Shown piece after piece: positions 21,729-33,669 of a stretch of 64,000 nucleotides of DNA. The stretch's first letter is position 1. Each line of letters begins with the position of its first letter. The notes beneath the pieces are model-generated. The model made no database searches and was not told the DNA's origin. It saw only the letters and a list, made by a program, of their open reading frames with translations. Origin of the DNA: Rhynchospora pubera (lineage: Eukaryota > Streptophyta > Magnoliopsida > Poales > Cyperaceae); NCBI GenBank assembly GCA_028095005.1, contig CM051459.1:258650229-258714228 (forward strand), read 5' to 3'. The translations under genes and the position numbers were made by a program.

Positions 21729-22273
21729 TTATTCTTTTTGCTTCTGTGCTGCACCTTTCTGATCATCGATTTCTTCCTCAGAGTCCGATGCAAAGGTTTG
21801 TCTAAAAATAAAAAAATGTCAAATGATTTATCACACTACCAAATCCTCAAAACCAATGGAAACTAAATTTGCAGCTATGCCTAATTTGCACAGTTGAGCC
21901 TCACAGCCAACAAACTACAGCTTTTCCTGAAATTAACCCCCAGTTGGTAAATTTACATCATTTGTAAGATACAAGTACACAATGGCTCGAGTGCCTTCAA
22001 AAAATTCGCAGCTGGTTACTAACATTTGAACCGATGCTCAATTAAGTCGATCGCATTGCAATTTGCCCTCCCCCACCCCCACCCCCCAATACCAAGACAC
22101 ACACATACACAACTGCGAGCGAACATCTATGTAACAGCCAGAAAGCCATTATTGTACAATTCTGCTCAATAAACCCTCAATTTGTGCAAAAGAGAAATTT
22201 ACTTTTCACGTGCAGCAAGAATGTCTGACTGTCTTTTGGAAGCATCCTGGGTACCACTTGATTCTCCTCTCAT
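21729..22273 (-). CDS. Candidate small two-exon gene (or 3' end of an unidentified gene)
   Basis: Exon A, 22273-22203, and exon B, 21801-21729, join across a 401-bp intron with a GTAAAT donor and a TTTTTAG acceptor in matching phase. They encode 47 residues starting MRGESSGTQDASKRQSDILA, passing through an acidic patch (ASDSEEEIDDQ) and ending KGAAQKQKE. The join is supported by phase and by both sides being highly charged. I do not recognise the protein. Exon A may extend to an acceptor at 22285 (atcag|ct), which would make this the 3' end of a longer gene. No convincing 5' exons were found up to PRMT3. Confidence 0.4.
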
Positions 22274-22284
22274 TCTTGCTCCAG

Positions 22285-23223
22285 CTGATCATCTCCTGAA
22301 CTTTTATTTCATTTTTTTCCTTTTTAGATTTAGCCAGAGCTCCCTTCTGAGCCTGCAGCCTTCATCTCTCTTTTCCTTCCTTTGTAACCCTACAATGTCA
22401 TAATAAATTTTATACTACTGAAACCTTAATAGTCAGAAAATTGTAATCTGTCAAGTGCTAGATTAAAAGTTTTGAGTTAGGAATTACAAAAAAATCAGTA
22501 TCAATTATACTACTACTGCCATGTGAGGTATCAATTATTGATTTAACAAAAAAATTGGACCAAATTAATACTATAGCTTCCCCCTTAAACAAGCAATTCA
22601 GCCTTTGTGTAACCTCTAAAATTCAGCAATAAAACTAGATTCAGTCATATTTTGCTCTAATAGACCTTTAGTTCTGCAATTCATCCAACACATTTCACCC
22701 TCTATAATTGAACTGAACACAATTAAACAACTCACAAATTCACAACAAACCAACAATAAAATAAAAAATGCTAGAGGAAACATATATCAGTTAGTTACAG
22801 GACTACATCTCTATATATCAGTAGTTACAGGACTACATCTCTATTAATGAATAACTAGAAATGCATATACTTAATACTTATGCTGTGCACCAAAAACAAC
22901 AAAAAACAGTTCTCAGTTTCTACGGACAATCTATTCTGAGATGTCAAAATAATAAAATGAGAAAATTATAAATATGAAATTTTAATTCAAGTTAAAAAAT
23001 AAAATAAAAGACAGCCAGACGATTCTTCAAAATTTTATATAACTCTCAACAAGAAATGAAAAATTGTTCTTCTAATTATATTAATATTTTAGGGAGAAAA
23101 AATGGTAAATTATCTCCCTTCTAAGATACATAGAAAACAACAATACATGATTAAAATACATAAATAGCTGCAGCAAAGTGAAGCCACCACCGCCGCATCT
23201 AAGCTACAAAATGAAAATGGGCC
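22285..23223. other. Spacer downstream of PRMT3, with a small tandem repeat
   Basis: AT-rich. A roughly 33-bp unit (ATATCAG..AGTTACAGGACTACATCT) is duplicated at about 22783-22850. Nothing else is supported. Confidence 0.5.
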
Positions 23224-26200
23224 TCATAAGTTAAAAATTTGAACTGGCCAATTTTTCTTCTTGCCATCAAACCCTAACCCAGTTGCCTCTAGTGACACGA
23301 CTATACTCCTGTGTGATGCCCTAGCTATGCTCACCCTTATTCTAACTGTAGCCACAGGGCATTTCTCTGTACCAATTTCCTTAGAGGATAGGGTAGAAAT
23401 CACCGATCTACCATTTTCACTGCACATGGCAATTGGTTCTCTTAAGGTCAGAATTGTCTGTGCCCAGTGGGTTTTTGGACCAAAGGGTGATGTAGATAGA
23501 ATAGTCGGGTTCTCTTTGCAAAATCGAGCTGTGAAGTCGGTGTCAAACCAGAGCACAAGACCATGGCACCAGTTCAAATGGTCCATCATCTGGCTTGGTT
23601 TTAAATGCAATTCAATGGTTGAGGTGAAGTCCATATCATCTTGTTGCATGGTCACCAGGTCGAAAGACTAGAGAATAAACAAAAAGAAGGTAAAATTGTT
23701 AACTACTAATTCAATCTGATAGAATGTTCCCCTTAAGGGGCAAAAAGGCACTTGATAACCAGAACATATCATCAAATGTCAGTTTGTTTTTCTTTTTGCT
23801 GAACTGGATATTATGTGTACCAATGAATGAGTTAATATTGACAAGGTAAAAACTGCAACTGACTGAACAGTGAATCGCAGCATTTACAAGGGAGCTAAAT
23901 AGCTATTTGAAAATTAGAAACCAACTTAGTATTACAGATTTTTTATGTTAAGCAAACCTAATATTAATTTATTAATTTTTAAAAATGTTCCTAGTCTTAC
24001 ATGGAGGACAACGGAATCAGTGATAATATCCAGCGGGTCAATAGTATCAACAATCGGTATGCGGGCTGCATCTTGAACCAGCTCCTTGCCAACAGATGAC
24101 ATGTTGAATCCATAGACATCCTCCCAAAAAGGCATACTTGTACCACCTTTGCCAAATTCAGCACCAAACTTAAAAATGAAAAAAAGAGAGCACTTAAATT
24201 TAAATGATGAAAGAATGCACAAACCCCAAAACCCAACACCATGGATACAATTGGCACTCCAATCTGGATGCAATTGCACAAAGGTAAGTCAATTAATGTA
24301 AAATACAGTCAATTGAAAATTGAAACACCATTGGAGATTTGGAACCACTGGTGCCAGTAAAAAAAATGAAGTCTTCTTGAATTGGTAGTATGCACTAGAA
24401 TACAACTCATCTACTGATACTGAACTCAAATGTACCCAACCATAATTTAAGATAAATTTTCCTTTTTTTCAATATTAAGTAATTGAAAATAATAATAAGA
24501 AAATCTTACAATGGTGGCTGTATCAGGAAGTATGGCCCCACCAGGTTTTAGGTAGTGGTCTCGTGCATATAATACTGAGCTGAGCATGGATTCATACAAC
24601 AAGCAATAACCCATCCATTCACTCACCAAAATATCAAAACTTTTGGGTTCTATTTGCATTTTTTTCTCTATATCCTCCACCATAGAGTGCACCACAGTTA
24701 TTACTTCAGCACCATTGTCTTTTGCTATCTGCAATAAAACGGTAATTTATAAATATACTTTCTCTACCGGTACATTTAAAATCAAAGTTGATGGGATTTT
24801 GCTAATGTCTAAATACTTCACCAAAAAACATACTGGATGTTTTAGAAAATGCATTTTTTGTATGTTACCAAACAAGAAGGTAACAAAAAAAAACAACCCC
24901 CTCCAAGGATAGACTTGGAATAAATTAAATTATGAGGTGGTAATTTCATAATTTGGAAAATGGAGAAAATAGGCAACATTACTTGAGTAGCTACTGTAGC
25001 CATCTTTTTACTTGCTTCAACAGAAACTACTTTGGAAGCACCAGCTTGAGCAGCAAAAAGACTGACAATTTGTCATATTAAAATAACAAAAAAAAAGTAA
25101 AGAGCTCAATGTTTGTCCATATAAGAGATGTAGAGAGCAAAGAACATAAAATGAGGACAATTTCTGCCATTATATTTGGAAAAAAAAAACAAATTGCTGT
25201 TATTGCAAGAAGAATATTGTTAAGAACAGGATAAACTGGCAGTGGAATTTACCTTAATATTCCTGTACCACAGCCAACATCAAGTACTACTGCTCCATTT
25301 AGGAGACTTCTGTTATTCAGGAGTGCATTTCTATAAGCATCCATCCTAACCTGTGAAAAGAAATAAGTATCAACTGAGGCACTTCAACTTGCACATTTCT
25401 TTCTAACTGTAGAAGATCAATAATATCAAAATGGATACCTTAAAATGTGGAAATGCAAATCATCTATTCTATGATGGCCAGCTTCTCATGACGCGCAGTT
25501 TAACATTATGTTGTTTTAATAAATAATAAACCACTTAAGGAACGATAATGTAGCAGCCAGAATTTATTAAGAAAGAGAATAGCCTACCTTGTCACCAAGC
25601 ATCTCTCTGTGAATCCCAAATGAACTATACGACCCAAAATAATCCTCATCCACCTCCTTTCTCTCTCGAGCTGCTGCACCGTGTCTCACTACCTTTAGAT
25701 TATTTTCCTCACCTTTCTCTTCACTAACTCCATTTTCCATGAACTTTCCAAATTGGTCCTCCAATTTCTCCAAATTTGGAACGTTAACTTGATTTATAAA
25801 TTCTTTTCTATCCACTAATTTAACATCGGCCACATCACCATTACCATTTTCATCGTCTTCGTCATCCATAGACAAACTATGCAAAAGGGAATCATCCTCT
25901 AGATATGGTTTTAGGTAAAAGTCATTGTCCCATGGGAATTTGGTATCTTTCTTGAAGCAAGTGTTAGTTACATGTAAGTGGTTCAGCATGTCTTGGTCAC
26001 ACTTGAAAGCTTGGTCACAGCTCCAGCATTTGTTCTGTGAGACCTACCAACGAGAAAGAGAACAGAATTGTGAGAACATGAGACTAACAAGTTCACCTAG
26101 GGGCAGAAGATGAAGGAGGCTATGGCAGGGGGGGTAGCAAGAGCCCCCTGATTGGAAACATTTGCAACTAAATACATGCTGTTTCCCATCATTCTTTCAA

Positions 26201-26849
26201 GTGAGTTGCAAAATTCCTACTGTTCTTCTAAAAGTGATTGCAAAGATATGCTTGTAATTCAAAACAATTGTAAGATCATGCCCCAATTTGACATAACTGC
26301 TCTATTTTATTACTAGTTGGTAAATTCTGCAAGGACAGTCCTATAAATGTAAGAACCCATCATAACATATGACCTGCTTATAAAAGAAAAAGATCCTCCT
26401 ATATCTTACAAAATTTTGAAACTTCTAGCAACAGCATTGATGCAAAGTTGCAAACCTATACGTCTTGAAAATTCTTATCGAGATAAGCATGCACAAAATA
26501 AGAATCTCAACATAACAAATGAGGATCAACAAATACAAACCTGGGACCTGATATAATTAACGAGCTTGAGAGAGCCATAGAAATCGAGCCCTGAATTCTT
26601 CACGACACCATAGAAATCGAAACAATGCTCTAATCTACAATGATCAAACAGCAACTCCGACGAATCAAACTGCTCGGTGCAGAACAGACAGACAACGCTG
26701 GCAACTGGGGCCCACTCGTCGTCCTCTCCTTCTCCCGCACGCCAATCATCCCAGCTTTCTTCTACCTCCTCTTCTTCTTCTTCTTCTTCCTCCTCTCCTT
26801 CCGACTCGCGATCAACTGTAATTTTAGGATCGATAGCTTCACTCGCCAT
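23224..26849 (-). CDS. PRMT3: Protein arginine N-methyltransferase 3 (PRMT3), seven exons
   Basis: Exons 26849-26541, 26043-25588, 25350-25253, 25061-24983, 24728-24510, 24168-24001 and 23667-23224 join in frame to 590 residues, close to Arabidopsis PRMT3 (about 600). All borders are GT-AG. Domain order: acidic N terminus (residues 15-45, Glu-rich), a C2H2 zinc finger near 55-78 (CLFC...H....H), a second Cys pair near 106-112 (CWSCDQAF), then the class I methyltransferase with motif I VLDVGCGTGI, post-I VSVEAS, the double-E loop SEWMGYCLLYESM, the dimerisation-arm region, the THW loop (KTHWAQTI) and a C terminus WPVQIFNL. It transfers methyl groups from S-adenosylmethionine to arginine; in yeast and mammals the main partner is ribosomal protein uS5. 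All catalytic residues seen are intact. A partial copy lies at 12.3-14.0 kb. Confidence 0.95.
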
Positions 26850-27188
26850 GGTTTATTTTTGTTATTTTATTTCTTTTCGTTTTTGAGGTTGAGATGGATG
26901 GATTGAGAGGCAGCGACTGGAAGCAGCAAAACCCTAGAAAAACCTCCAGCTCCCAGCATGGAGGGAGACAAGGCCGAAAGGGCATTAAATTAGATTCTGA
27001 CTGCGGGACCCACTTTTTAAGACAGGCCGACCCAGGTCCAAGTCATTTGTCCGGTTGTCCCAGGTTTTATTGGGTTAGGATTAATAGAGAAGTTTAGGCC
27101 ACGATAAGTCGATAACAGGCTGGGCCGGATTAGATCATACCCAGATCCAGGTCAGGTGACACGGCACTTAATTTCCAAAGGAATTACT

Positions 27189-27469
27189 TAGGGCTGCAAA
27201 ACGGTTGAAACGGTGACGAAACTAGGGTGTTTCGTCTAATCGTTTCATTTCGTTGACGAAATAAAAGTTTAGTTTTGTCTATCGTTTCGTCCGGACGAAG
27301 CGATCGAAATGGACAAAATTTTCGTGAATTTACACATGGACGAAACCGTTTCATTGTTTCGTTAACCGTTTCGTCCAACCAAACGAAATCGTTTTGTTGT
27401 TTCGTTAACCGTTTCGTCCGGACGAAACGAAACAAAAAACGGTTAAAATAGTTTCCGTTCTCAGCCCTA
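27189..27469. mobile_element. hAT-like MITE, 281 bp, TSD GAATTACT, motif AAACGGTTTCGTC
   Basis: Starts TAGGGCTGCAAAACGG, ends CAGCCCTA, with perfect 8-bp direct repeats GAATTACT at 27181-27188 and 27470-27477. The interior is almost wholly made of CGTTTCGT/ACGAAACG words in both orientations. It lies 340 bp upstream of the PRMT3 start. A second, more diverged copy of about the same size is at 63022-63300. Confidence 0.9.
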
Positions 27470-27528
27470 GAATTACTCATAACGATCAGCAATCAAACAA
27501 ACAAAAGGAGCGCTCCCTCCTCTCTCAC

Positions 27529-29020
27529 ATGACGAAACGATCAAACTCACGCGCGACGCTCTCCTCGAGCGCTCCCCTCACCCTCACGCAGCACTTTTTC
27601 CTCACCCTCCTCCTCCCCTCACCCTCACCTTCACGCAACGCTTTTCCCTCACCCTCCTCCTCCCCTCACAAGCTCCCTTCACCTCTTCCTCCCCTCACGC
27701 AATCCCTTGACCCGTGCCTCCCCTCTCCTCTCCCTCCCCTGACTCGATCAAGCAATCAAGAAATTAGACGCGTGACTCCTTCACCTTTACCTTCACCCTC
27801 ACGCGGACCATACCCCCTCGGTCTTCTTGCGCGATTCATCCATCCTCCTCACGTGCACCTTATCCCTCCGTCTCCTTGTGCGATTCGTCCCTCCTCCCCT
27901 TTCGCTTTCATGTTTTCAATATATCTCATCCGCCATTCTCCTCTCTCCTTTGAATCAATTTCTCGTTCTCATTCTCCTCACTCCTTCCATTCAATTTCTC
28001 GTTCTCCTTCCCTCATCTCTCGTCTTTCTCCCTATCTCTTTCATTATGAGTAGAGAGGAAGAAAGAATACAATCAGATTATGCTACGGTTTGGGAGTAAA
28101 TAATATAACTATAAGAGAGTAAATAACTAATAAGGGGAGTAAATAATAACTCTTTATGTAATTTTATTAGAGAGTAATTAAACATCATGAAGAGAATAAA
28201 TAACAAGTACAAGAGAGTAACTAACATTGTAGGAAGGAGTATTTAATCAAGAATAAGGAACTAAGTAATAACTGTTTATATAATTTTATTAGGGAATAAT
28301 TAAACACTATGAGGGAAGTAAATAACGAGTACATGAGAGTAACTAAAGTAGTAAGATAAAATATTTATTAAGAATAAGAGAGTAAATAGCATTCATACCT
28401 AATTCTACTATTAGTTGGGAGTAACAAAATAACTATAAGGGAGTAAATAATAGTTATAAAAAAGTATCTAATCTATGTAAGAGAGTAAATAAGGTTCATA
28501 TCTGATTTCTACCATTGTTTGGGAGTAACTAACTGACTATAAGGAAGTAAATAATTAGTATAGAGGAGTATGTAATACATGTAAGAGAGTAAATAACATT
28601 CATATCTGACTATTATTTGGGAGTAACTAAATAACTATAAGAGAGTATTTACTTTTGATAAGGGGGCATCTTTATAAAAGTGTGAAAATGGATAGAGTTG
28701 AGGCACGTGGGTGAAGAAGAAGTGATGAAGGAGAAAGGTGAAGGACATGAAAGATAGAGAGAAGTGAGAAGAGACGCATGAGGTAGAAGGGAGGGAGATG
28801 GGAGGCGCGTAGAGGGGAAGGGACGAGACAAGGGGACACGTGGGGAGAGGAGGCGGAGCCAGGGGTGCGCTTGGAGAAGGGGCGGAGCCAGGAAGGTGCG
28901 TGGGTGAGATGGAGGGGACGCGTAGATGAGGGGGTGAGAAAAAGTGACGGAGCCTGGGGCGTAGGGCGAGAGAGGGTGATGGGACGCGTAAGAGCGATTT
29001 CCATTTTCGGAAAAGGGTGA
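27529..29020. repeat. Composite module: pyrimidine-rich arm, AT-rich tandem repeats, purine-rich arm
   Basis: About 27529-28050 is CT-rich (repeated CCCTCACCCTCAC and CTCCTCCCCTC). About 28060-28655 is a degenerate tandem array built on GAGAGTAAATAACTA and CATATCTGAT..TTGGGAGTAACTAA, with unit length near 110-120 bp. About 28690-29010 is GA-rich (GGGACGCGT, GGAGGGGA). The open frames at 27529-28053 and 28672-29040 are low-complexity by-products and are not genes. Both arms have similar vocabulary on opposite strands (ACGCGT, CTCAC/GTGAG). A similar module lies at 52380-53240. Confidence 0.6.
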
Positions 29021-29639
29021 AGTGCAGCGCGCTTATCCAAAATGGAGTTTGATTGCGTGATTGACTGACTGGTTGATTGTAGTTGATTGGGTGAAGTGGT
29101 TCAGCCAGGTCAACCTACCATAGTGACTAGTTGACCTGAGCCCAATCTATCGGGTCCTACAAAACCCGCTAGCCAGAAAATGGAAATCTGATCCGATATC
29201 CTTAGTTAAATTGCTAAGAGGACCCTGTAAATGAGGAAGGGCTTATCGCGATGTCATATACCATATACTGATATACACTACACCACATGTGAATTTGCGG
29301 ACAAAATATTTTGACATTGATTGACCAGGAATAATTAGCACACAAATTTGACCGTTATTGACCAGGAATAATTTAATGAAACGAAAAATGGCTTTGGCCT
29401 ATGTTGGTCTTGGTATTGCTGTTGCATCCAAGTATCCAACTACCCCTCCCTCCACCTCAGCCGCGCATGTTAGCCTCTCCATAAAAGTAAATTCAGCTAC
29501 CCTTCATTAAATAATTTTCAAAGGGTGAAATTCAGCTTTAAGAGATTTCAGTCCAAATTTCGCTCATCTTGACCAAATTTGGTCGCATCAATCAATTTTC
29601 GTGCAGAAAACAGTTTGCCAAGAAACTCGAGTGATACAA

Positions 29640-31455
29640 TTTTGGGATTGCCTGAGATTTTGGAGCCATCTATGAGATCTGCACTTGCTTGTCTTGGTTT
29701 TAAACAAAGAACAGAAAACGAAGAAAGAATGTTTGGTAAGAACTGAAAAGTTAATTTAAAACTTGTTCAAATCATACTCATGTAATAACAATTTGTCAAT
29801 TTCAATTCAAAATTCTCATTTCAGTCCCATGGCACTCTGGTACCAAAGGCGATGGAACTGCTCCTCAAGTGAATGGGACAAGATATTTCTCTTTTGAAGA
29901 GCTCAAACGGTGCACTGCCAATTTCTCAAAGAACAATGAAATAGGGGTAGGAGACTATAACGAGGTACATCAAAATTCTTCTATTCAAAGTATTCAACAG
30001 TTGAAGTCCATCCAACATGGCAACATAGTGACATTCTGCCAAAATGTTATATGACATTATTCATGGTTTATTTATACCCGGAGCAGGTTTATAAAGGACA
30101 TTGTACAAATGGGATAGTTGTTGCCATTAAACGAGCAAGAAAACTACCCTTTTTCGACACAAAGGCGTTCCAAAGTGAAATTGAGGTGCTAACAAGGGTA
30201 CACCATAAGAACATAGTGAGCTTAGTAGGTTTTTGCTTTGAACAAAGCGAGCAGCTGCTAGTATATGAATACGTCTCTAACAGAACATTAAGAGACAATT
30301 TGGATGGTACGTTCCTTAATGTCATCTGCTCATTATTTTTTCTTCTTTTACATCTCGTCTTTTCATTATGCATTTTAAGTCTGCTCCTCAGGCTTCTGTT
30401 ACAAGAGACCCAAAACTGCAAAACTACAGATCATTCAAAAAGCAAAGGCCATTTGTTTTATTAAATAGAAAATATCATTGAAGTTGTATGAATTGGTTGC
30501 TTATATATCTTGATATAATGCTTTGAGAGCCCCTTTAGTTTATGTTTTTAAAATCATCGCTGAGTTATTAAATTTAATATTGCCTTTTAGTTTATCCATA
30601 TTATAGGGTTGCTAATATTACAGGGGAAGGTGATATGTGTTTGGATTGGACAAAAAGGTTACAAATTGCATTAGATTCAGCTAGGGGATTAGCCTATCTT
30701 CATGAACTCGCTAATCCACTGATAATACATGGAAATGTCAAGTCATCAAATATTCTTTTGGATGAAAATCTTCATCCAAAGCTCACTGATTTCTGTGCAT
30801 CAAAATTAGTTTATGAGAAGCAGAACGGGCATGTTTCTTCCCAAGTAAGAGGAACACTAGGACATGTAGCATCTGGAATCTCTGGAACATTAGTGAGTAT
30901 AAGAATTAGTTGTTAGTTAGAAATTGAATTTTAAGTACATTGAAATGAATAACAGACACCCTTAATTCCTTTTTTTATAGGATTAAAAAAATGCAAACGG
31001 AAAAGAAGATAAAGGAACCATCTGAGAAATTACAAAAAAAGAAAAGAAAAAAAAAACATTTTTATAGAGCGTATTTCTTTTTGTTGATCTACCAGGGCTA
31101 TTTGGATCCAGAGTACTTCTACACTGGACTTCTCTCAGAAAAGAGTGATGTATTCAGTTTTGGTATGGTCATGCTAGAGCTGATAACCGCCAGACGGCCA
31201 TTTGAAATTAATCTAGTTGAAAAAGTTAAGAGAGCCATTGATGAGAATGACCAAGAATACTATGGTTTAGGAGACATTATAGACCCGAACATTGTAAATG
31301 AAGTTGGAAATGGTGGCCTTAGAACATTTGTACAATTGGCATTGGAATGTCTGGAATATTCTGCTTCAGATCGTCCATCCATGAATAAAATTATGAAAGA
31401 GATAGATATTATGTTGCAACATGTTGGACATGAAAGAACAGCAACTATTGATTAG
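29640..31455 (+). pseudogene. LRR-RLK kinase-domain remnant with lost catalytic residues
   Basis: Exons 29825-29964, 30087-30306, 30624-30892 and 31096-31455 join in phase over about 329 codons without a stop. They match the kinase domain of the At5g49770/HPCA1-type LRR receptor-kinase group (YFSFEELKRCTANFS, VAIKRA, VHHKNIVSLVGFCFEQ, GYLDPEYF, SEKSDVFSFGMVMLELITAR). A juxtamembrane exon ending at 29735 probably precedes. Key positions are altered: the Gly loop is GVGDYN, HRD is HGN (catalytic Asp lost), DFG is DFC, and 11 extra residues (GHVASGISGTL) sit before GYLDPEY. The LRR ectodomain and signal peptide are not found upstream. The ATP-anchoring Lys and the helix-C Glu remain. It is either a decayed gene still free of stops or a pseudokinase fragment. 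Confidence 0.7.
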
Positions 31456-33058
31456 TCGGAGGATTTTGAGGATGCTGTTTATCTCCCCAATCATGCTTAC
31501 AGAGTTACAGTGACAAAGATCTAATAAAGGTGCTGACAGCAATGAATTTAACTCAAGCGGTGGCTTAGTTTGATGTAAATTTAGAATTTAAGTTTTAACC
31601 CAAGCTCGACTGTGATTCAATTTTGAGTCTTCATGATGGGAGACATAAACCACCACTAGCTCGGAGGTTTAATGACACTTCTAGAGTGGTTTGGAAACAA
31701 AAAGTTTTTTAAATCAATGAAAGGCATGAGTTAAGGTGTTAAAGTCACTTGGGAGTGTTTCTGTGTGTAAAATTCACATTTATATATATTTATATATTAT
31801 AACTACATAACTTTAAGGTTGACAAGAGCCTTCTCGACAGAAAGTGGACAATTCTGAGGTTTGTAGGGGTCTGATTGCATATTTTGGGGAGTTTGCTTGT
31901 AGTTATATGCCTGGTATCGTTTTACTGTCTAAATTTAACTTAGAGTACATAGTTAATACTTAATAGGGGACTTGGTAACAGCTGATAGTGGTGCCAGTAT
32001 CAGTAGCTGTTATTATGCTTTTTGAGTTGGTCGTTAGTTGTCTATTCTGATGATTGTAAGATGTAAAACTGGTTCTTTTCAGAAGACTTGGGTTTGGATC
32101 TCTATTCTCAGCCAAACCCAAGTCGATTGGCCGATCTGTGTCAGTGTCTCCTGGGACGAGCTGATTTCGTTCCAGCTTCTAGGTGAATGGTTGTTCATCA
32201 CACTTGATTTGGCCAATTCAGATCGAGCTGACCAGACATTTCAACTCAACCTCTTAATCCTGAAGCTAAATTACACCCTTTGATCAATGCTTGTTTTCGA
32301 AGCTGAATCCGACGTTGTAGCATCATTTAGGCTAAATGGATAAACAAATCAAAGGTTGGGTAACCTGTAAAGGCATTGTCAATTTGTCAAATTTTGTTGG
32401 ATTTGGTTATTTGGATAATTTTCAATTGATCCTTTCATTTTTTTGTATACTGTTTCTGGGTAATTAGGAGTTAACATTTAACAAAAGTCTAAACGCTATG
32501 GGAATCAGACATCAGATCAGTACAGAAAATCCACCCGGTATTGCTCTGTGTGAATGCGTTAGTAGAAATCAGTGCATCGCCACCATTGTCAAGTTGTAAA
32601 AATTTCTGTTATTGTTTACCTTGATCCTTGCACAGTTATAGTCTTCTGATTGTCTTTACTTAATTTTATTCAATTTGAAAATGGGTCAGCTGATAGTGAC
32701 CTTCCATTTAATATGTTAGGTAACTTAGGTTAGACTTAAAACAAAAGTAAACATGCAAGTAGGTGACATAGCTTAAAAGTATGCTAATTACTCACTTCGA
32801 TAGCAAAATAAGTCCTTCTTCCAAATGTATATAATCTTAAAAATGATGTGTTTGTTAGCTTTCTCTTTTGTTTTTTGAATTTGTACTAAATTATAAACAG
32901 CACCTAACTCGATTCTATAACTTATGAGGCGATAAAATTGTTGAAGCAACGGAAGTCTGGAACTTGTAAGCAAGAGCATATCACCGTGCAGGGTCCCTCA
33001 TGAGAGAAAAGTGTGTTCAGCCAGTATCAAAACAGTTATTATTTATTTAATTTTTTGC
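31456..33058. other. Gene-free spacer after the kinase remnant
   Basis: AT-rich. No coding chain, repeat boundary or RNA gene was seen. Confidence 0.5.
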
Positions 33059-33340
33059 AAGGTCAATTGCATATGGATTAAATTTAAAAAAAAAACTTAT
33101 TCCAATAACAAATTCACATGTCAAAGCTGAATTTACTTTTCAAACTTTCAAACTAAAGAGTAAATTATATGAATAATTCTCAAAGTACCATATTGATAAC
33201 AAGGTCAATTGCATATGGATTAAATTAAAAAAAAACTTATTCCAATAACAAATTCACATGTCAAAGCTGAATTTACTTTTCAAACTTTCAAACGAAAGAG
33301 TAAATTATATGAATAATTCTCAAAGTACCATATTGATAAT
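33059..33340. repeat. Near-perfect tandem duplication, period 142 bp
   Basis: Unit 33059-33200 is repeated at 33201-33340, both starting AAGGTCAATTGCATATGG and ending TACCATATTGATAA. Differences are confined to an A-run length and one or two substitutions. It lies just 3' of CYP75 copy A. Confidence 0.95.
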
Positions 33341-33669
33341 AATTTTTATTTTGGACCAAATCCGTTTTATTTTTTATTACAAAAACAATATTAACAGTAA
33401 GAGATTTATTTCTTTTTCTTTCTCTTTCTTTTTACTTTGTTTTGAGTTCTTGTTACAACTACAATTCCCCACTCGCAAATTATTCAAAGTGTTGCCTAAA
33501 CTGAAATAAAAAGATACCTGAAATCTCACAATTATCAGAATGCACCAGCAAGGGGTTCTTGTTTTTTGCAGGAAACACAAACATAGTAAATGCATTCTTA
33601 CAGAAAAAATTCTGAAAATAGCTCTTTTCTCCTTCTCAACCTGACATTCAAATTTCAAAACTTATGAGA

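Noticed and set aside
27529..28053. 174-residue Pro/Ser-rich open frame
   Set aside because: It is a by-product of CT-rich tandem sequence with no start context, splice structure or non-repetitive content.
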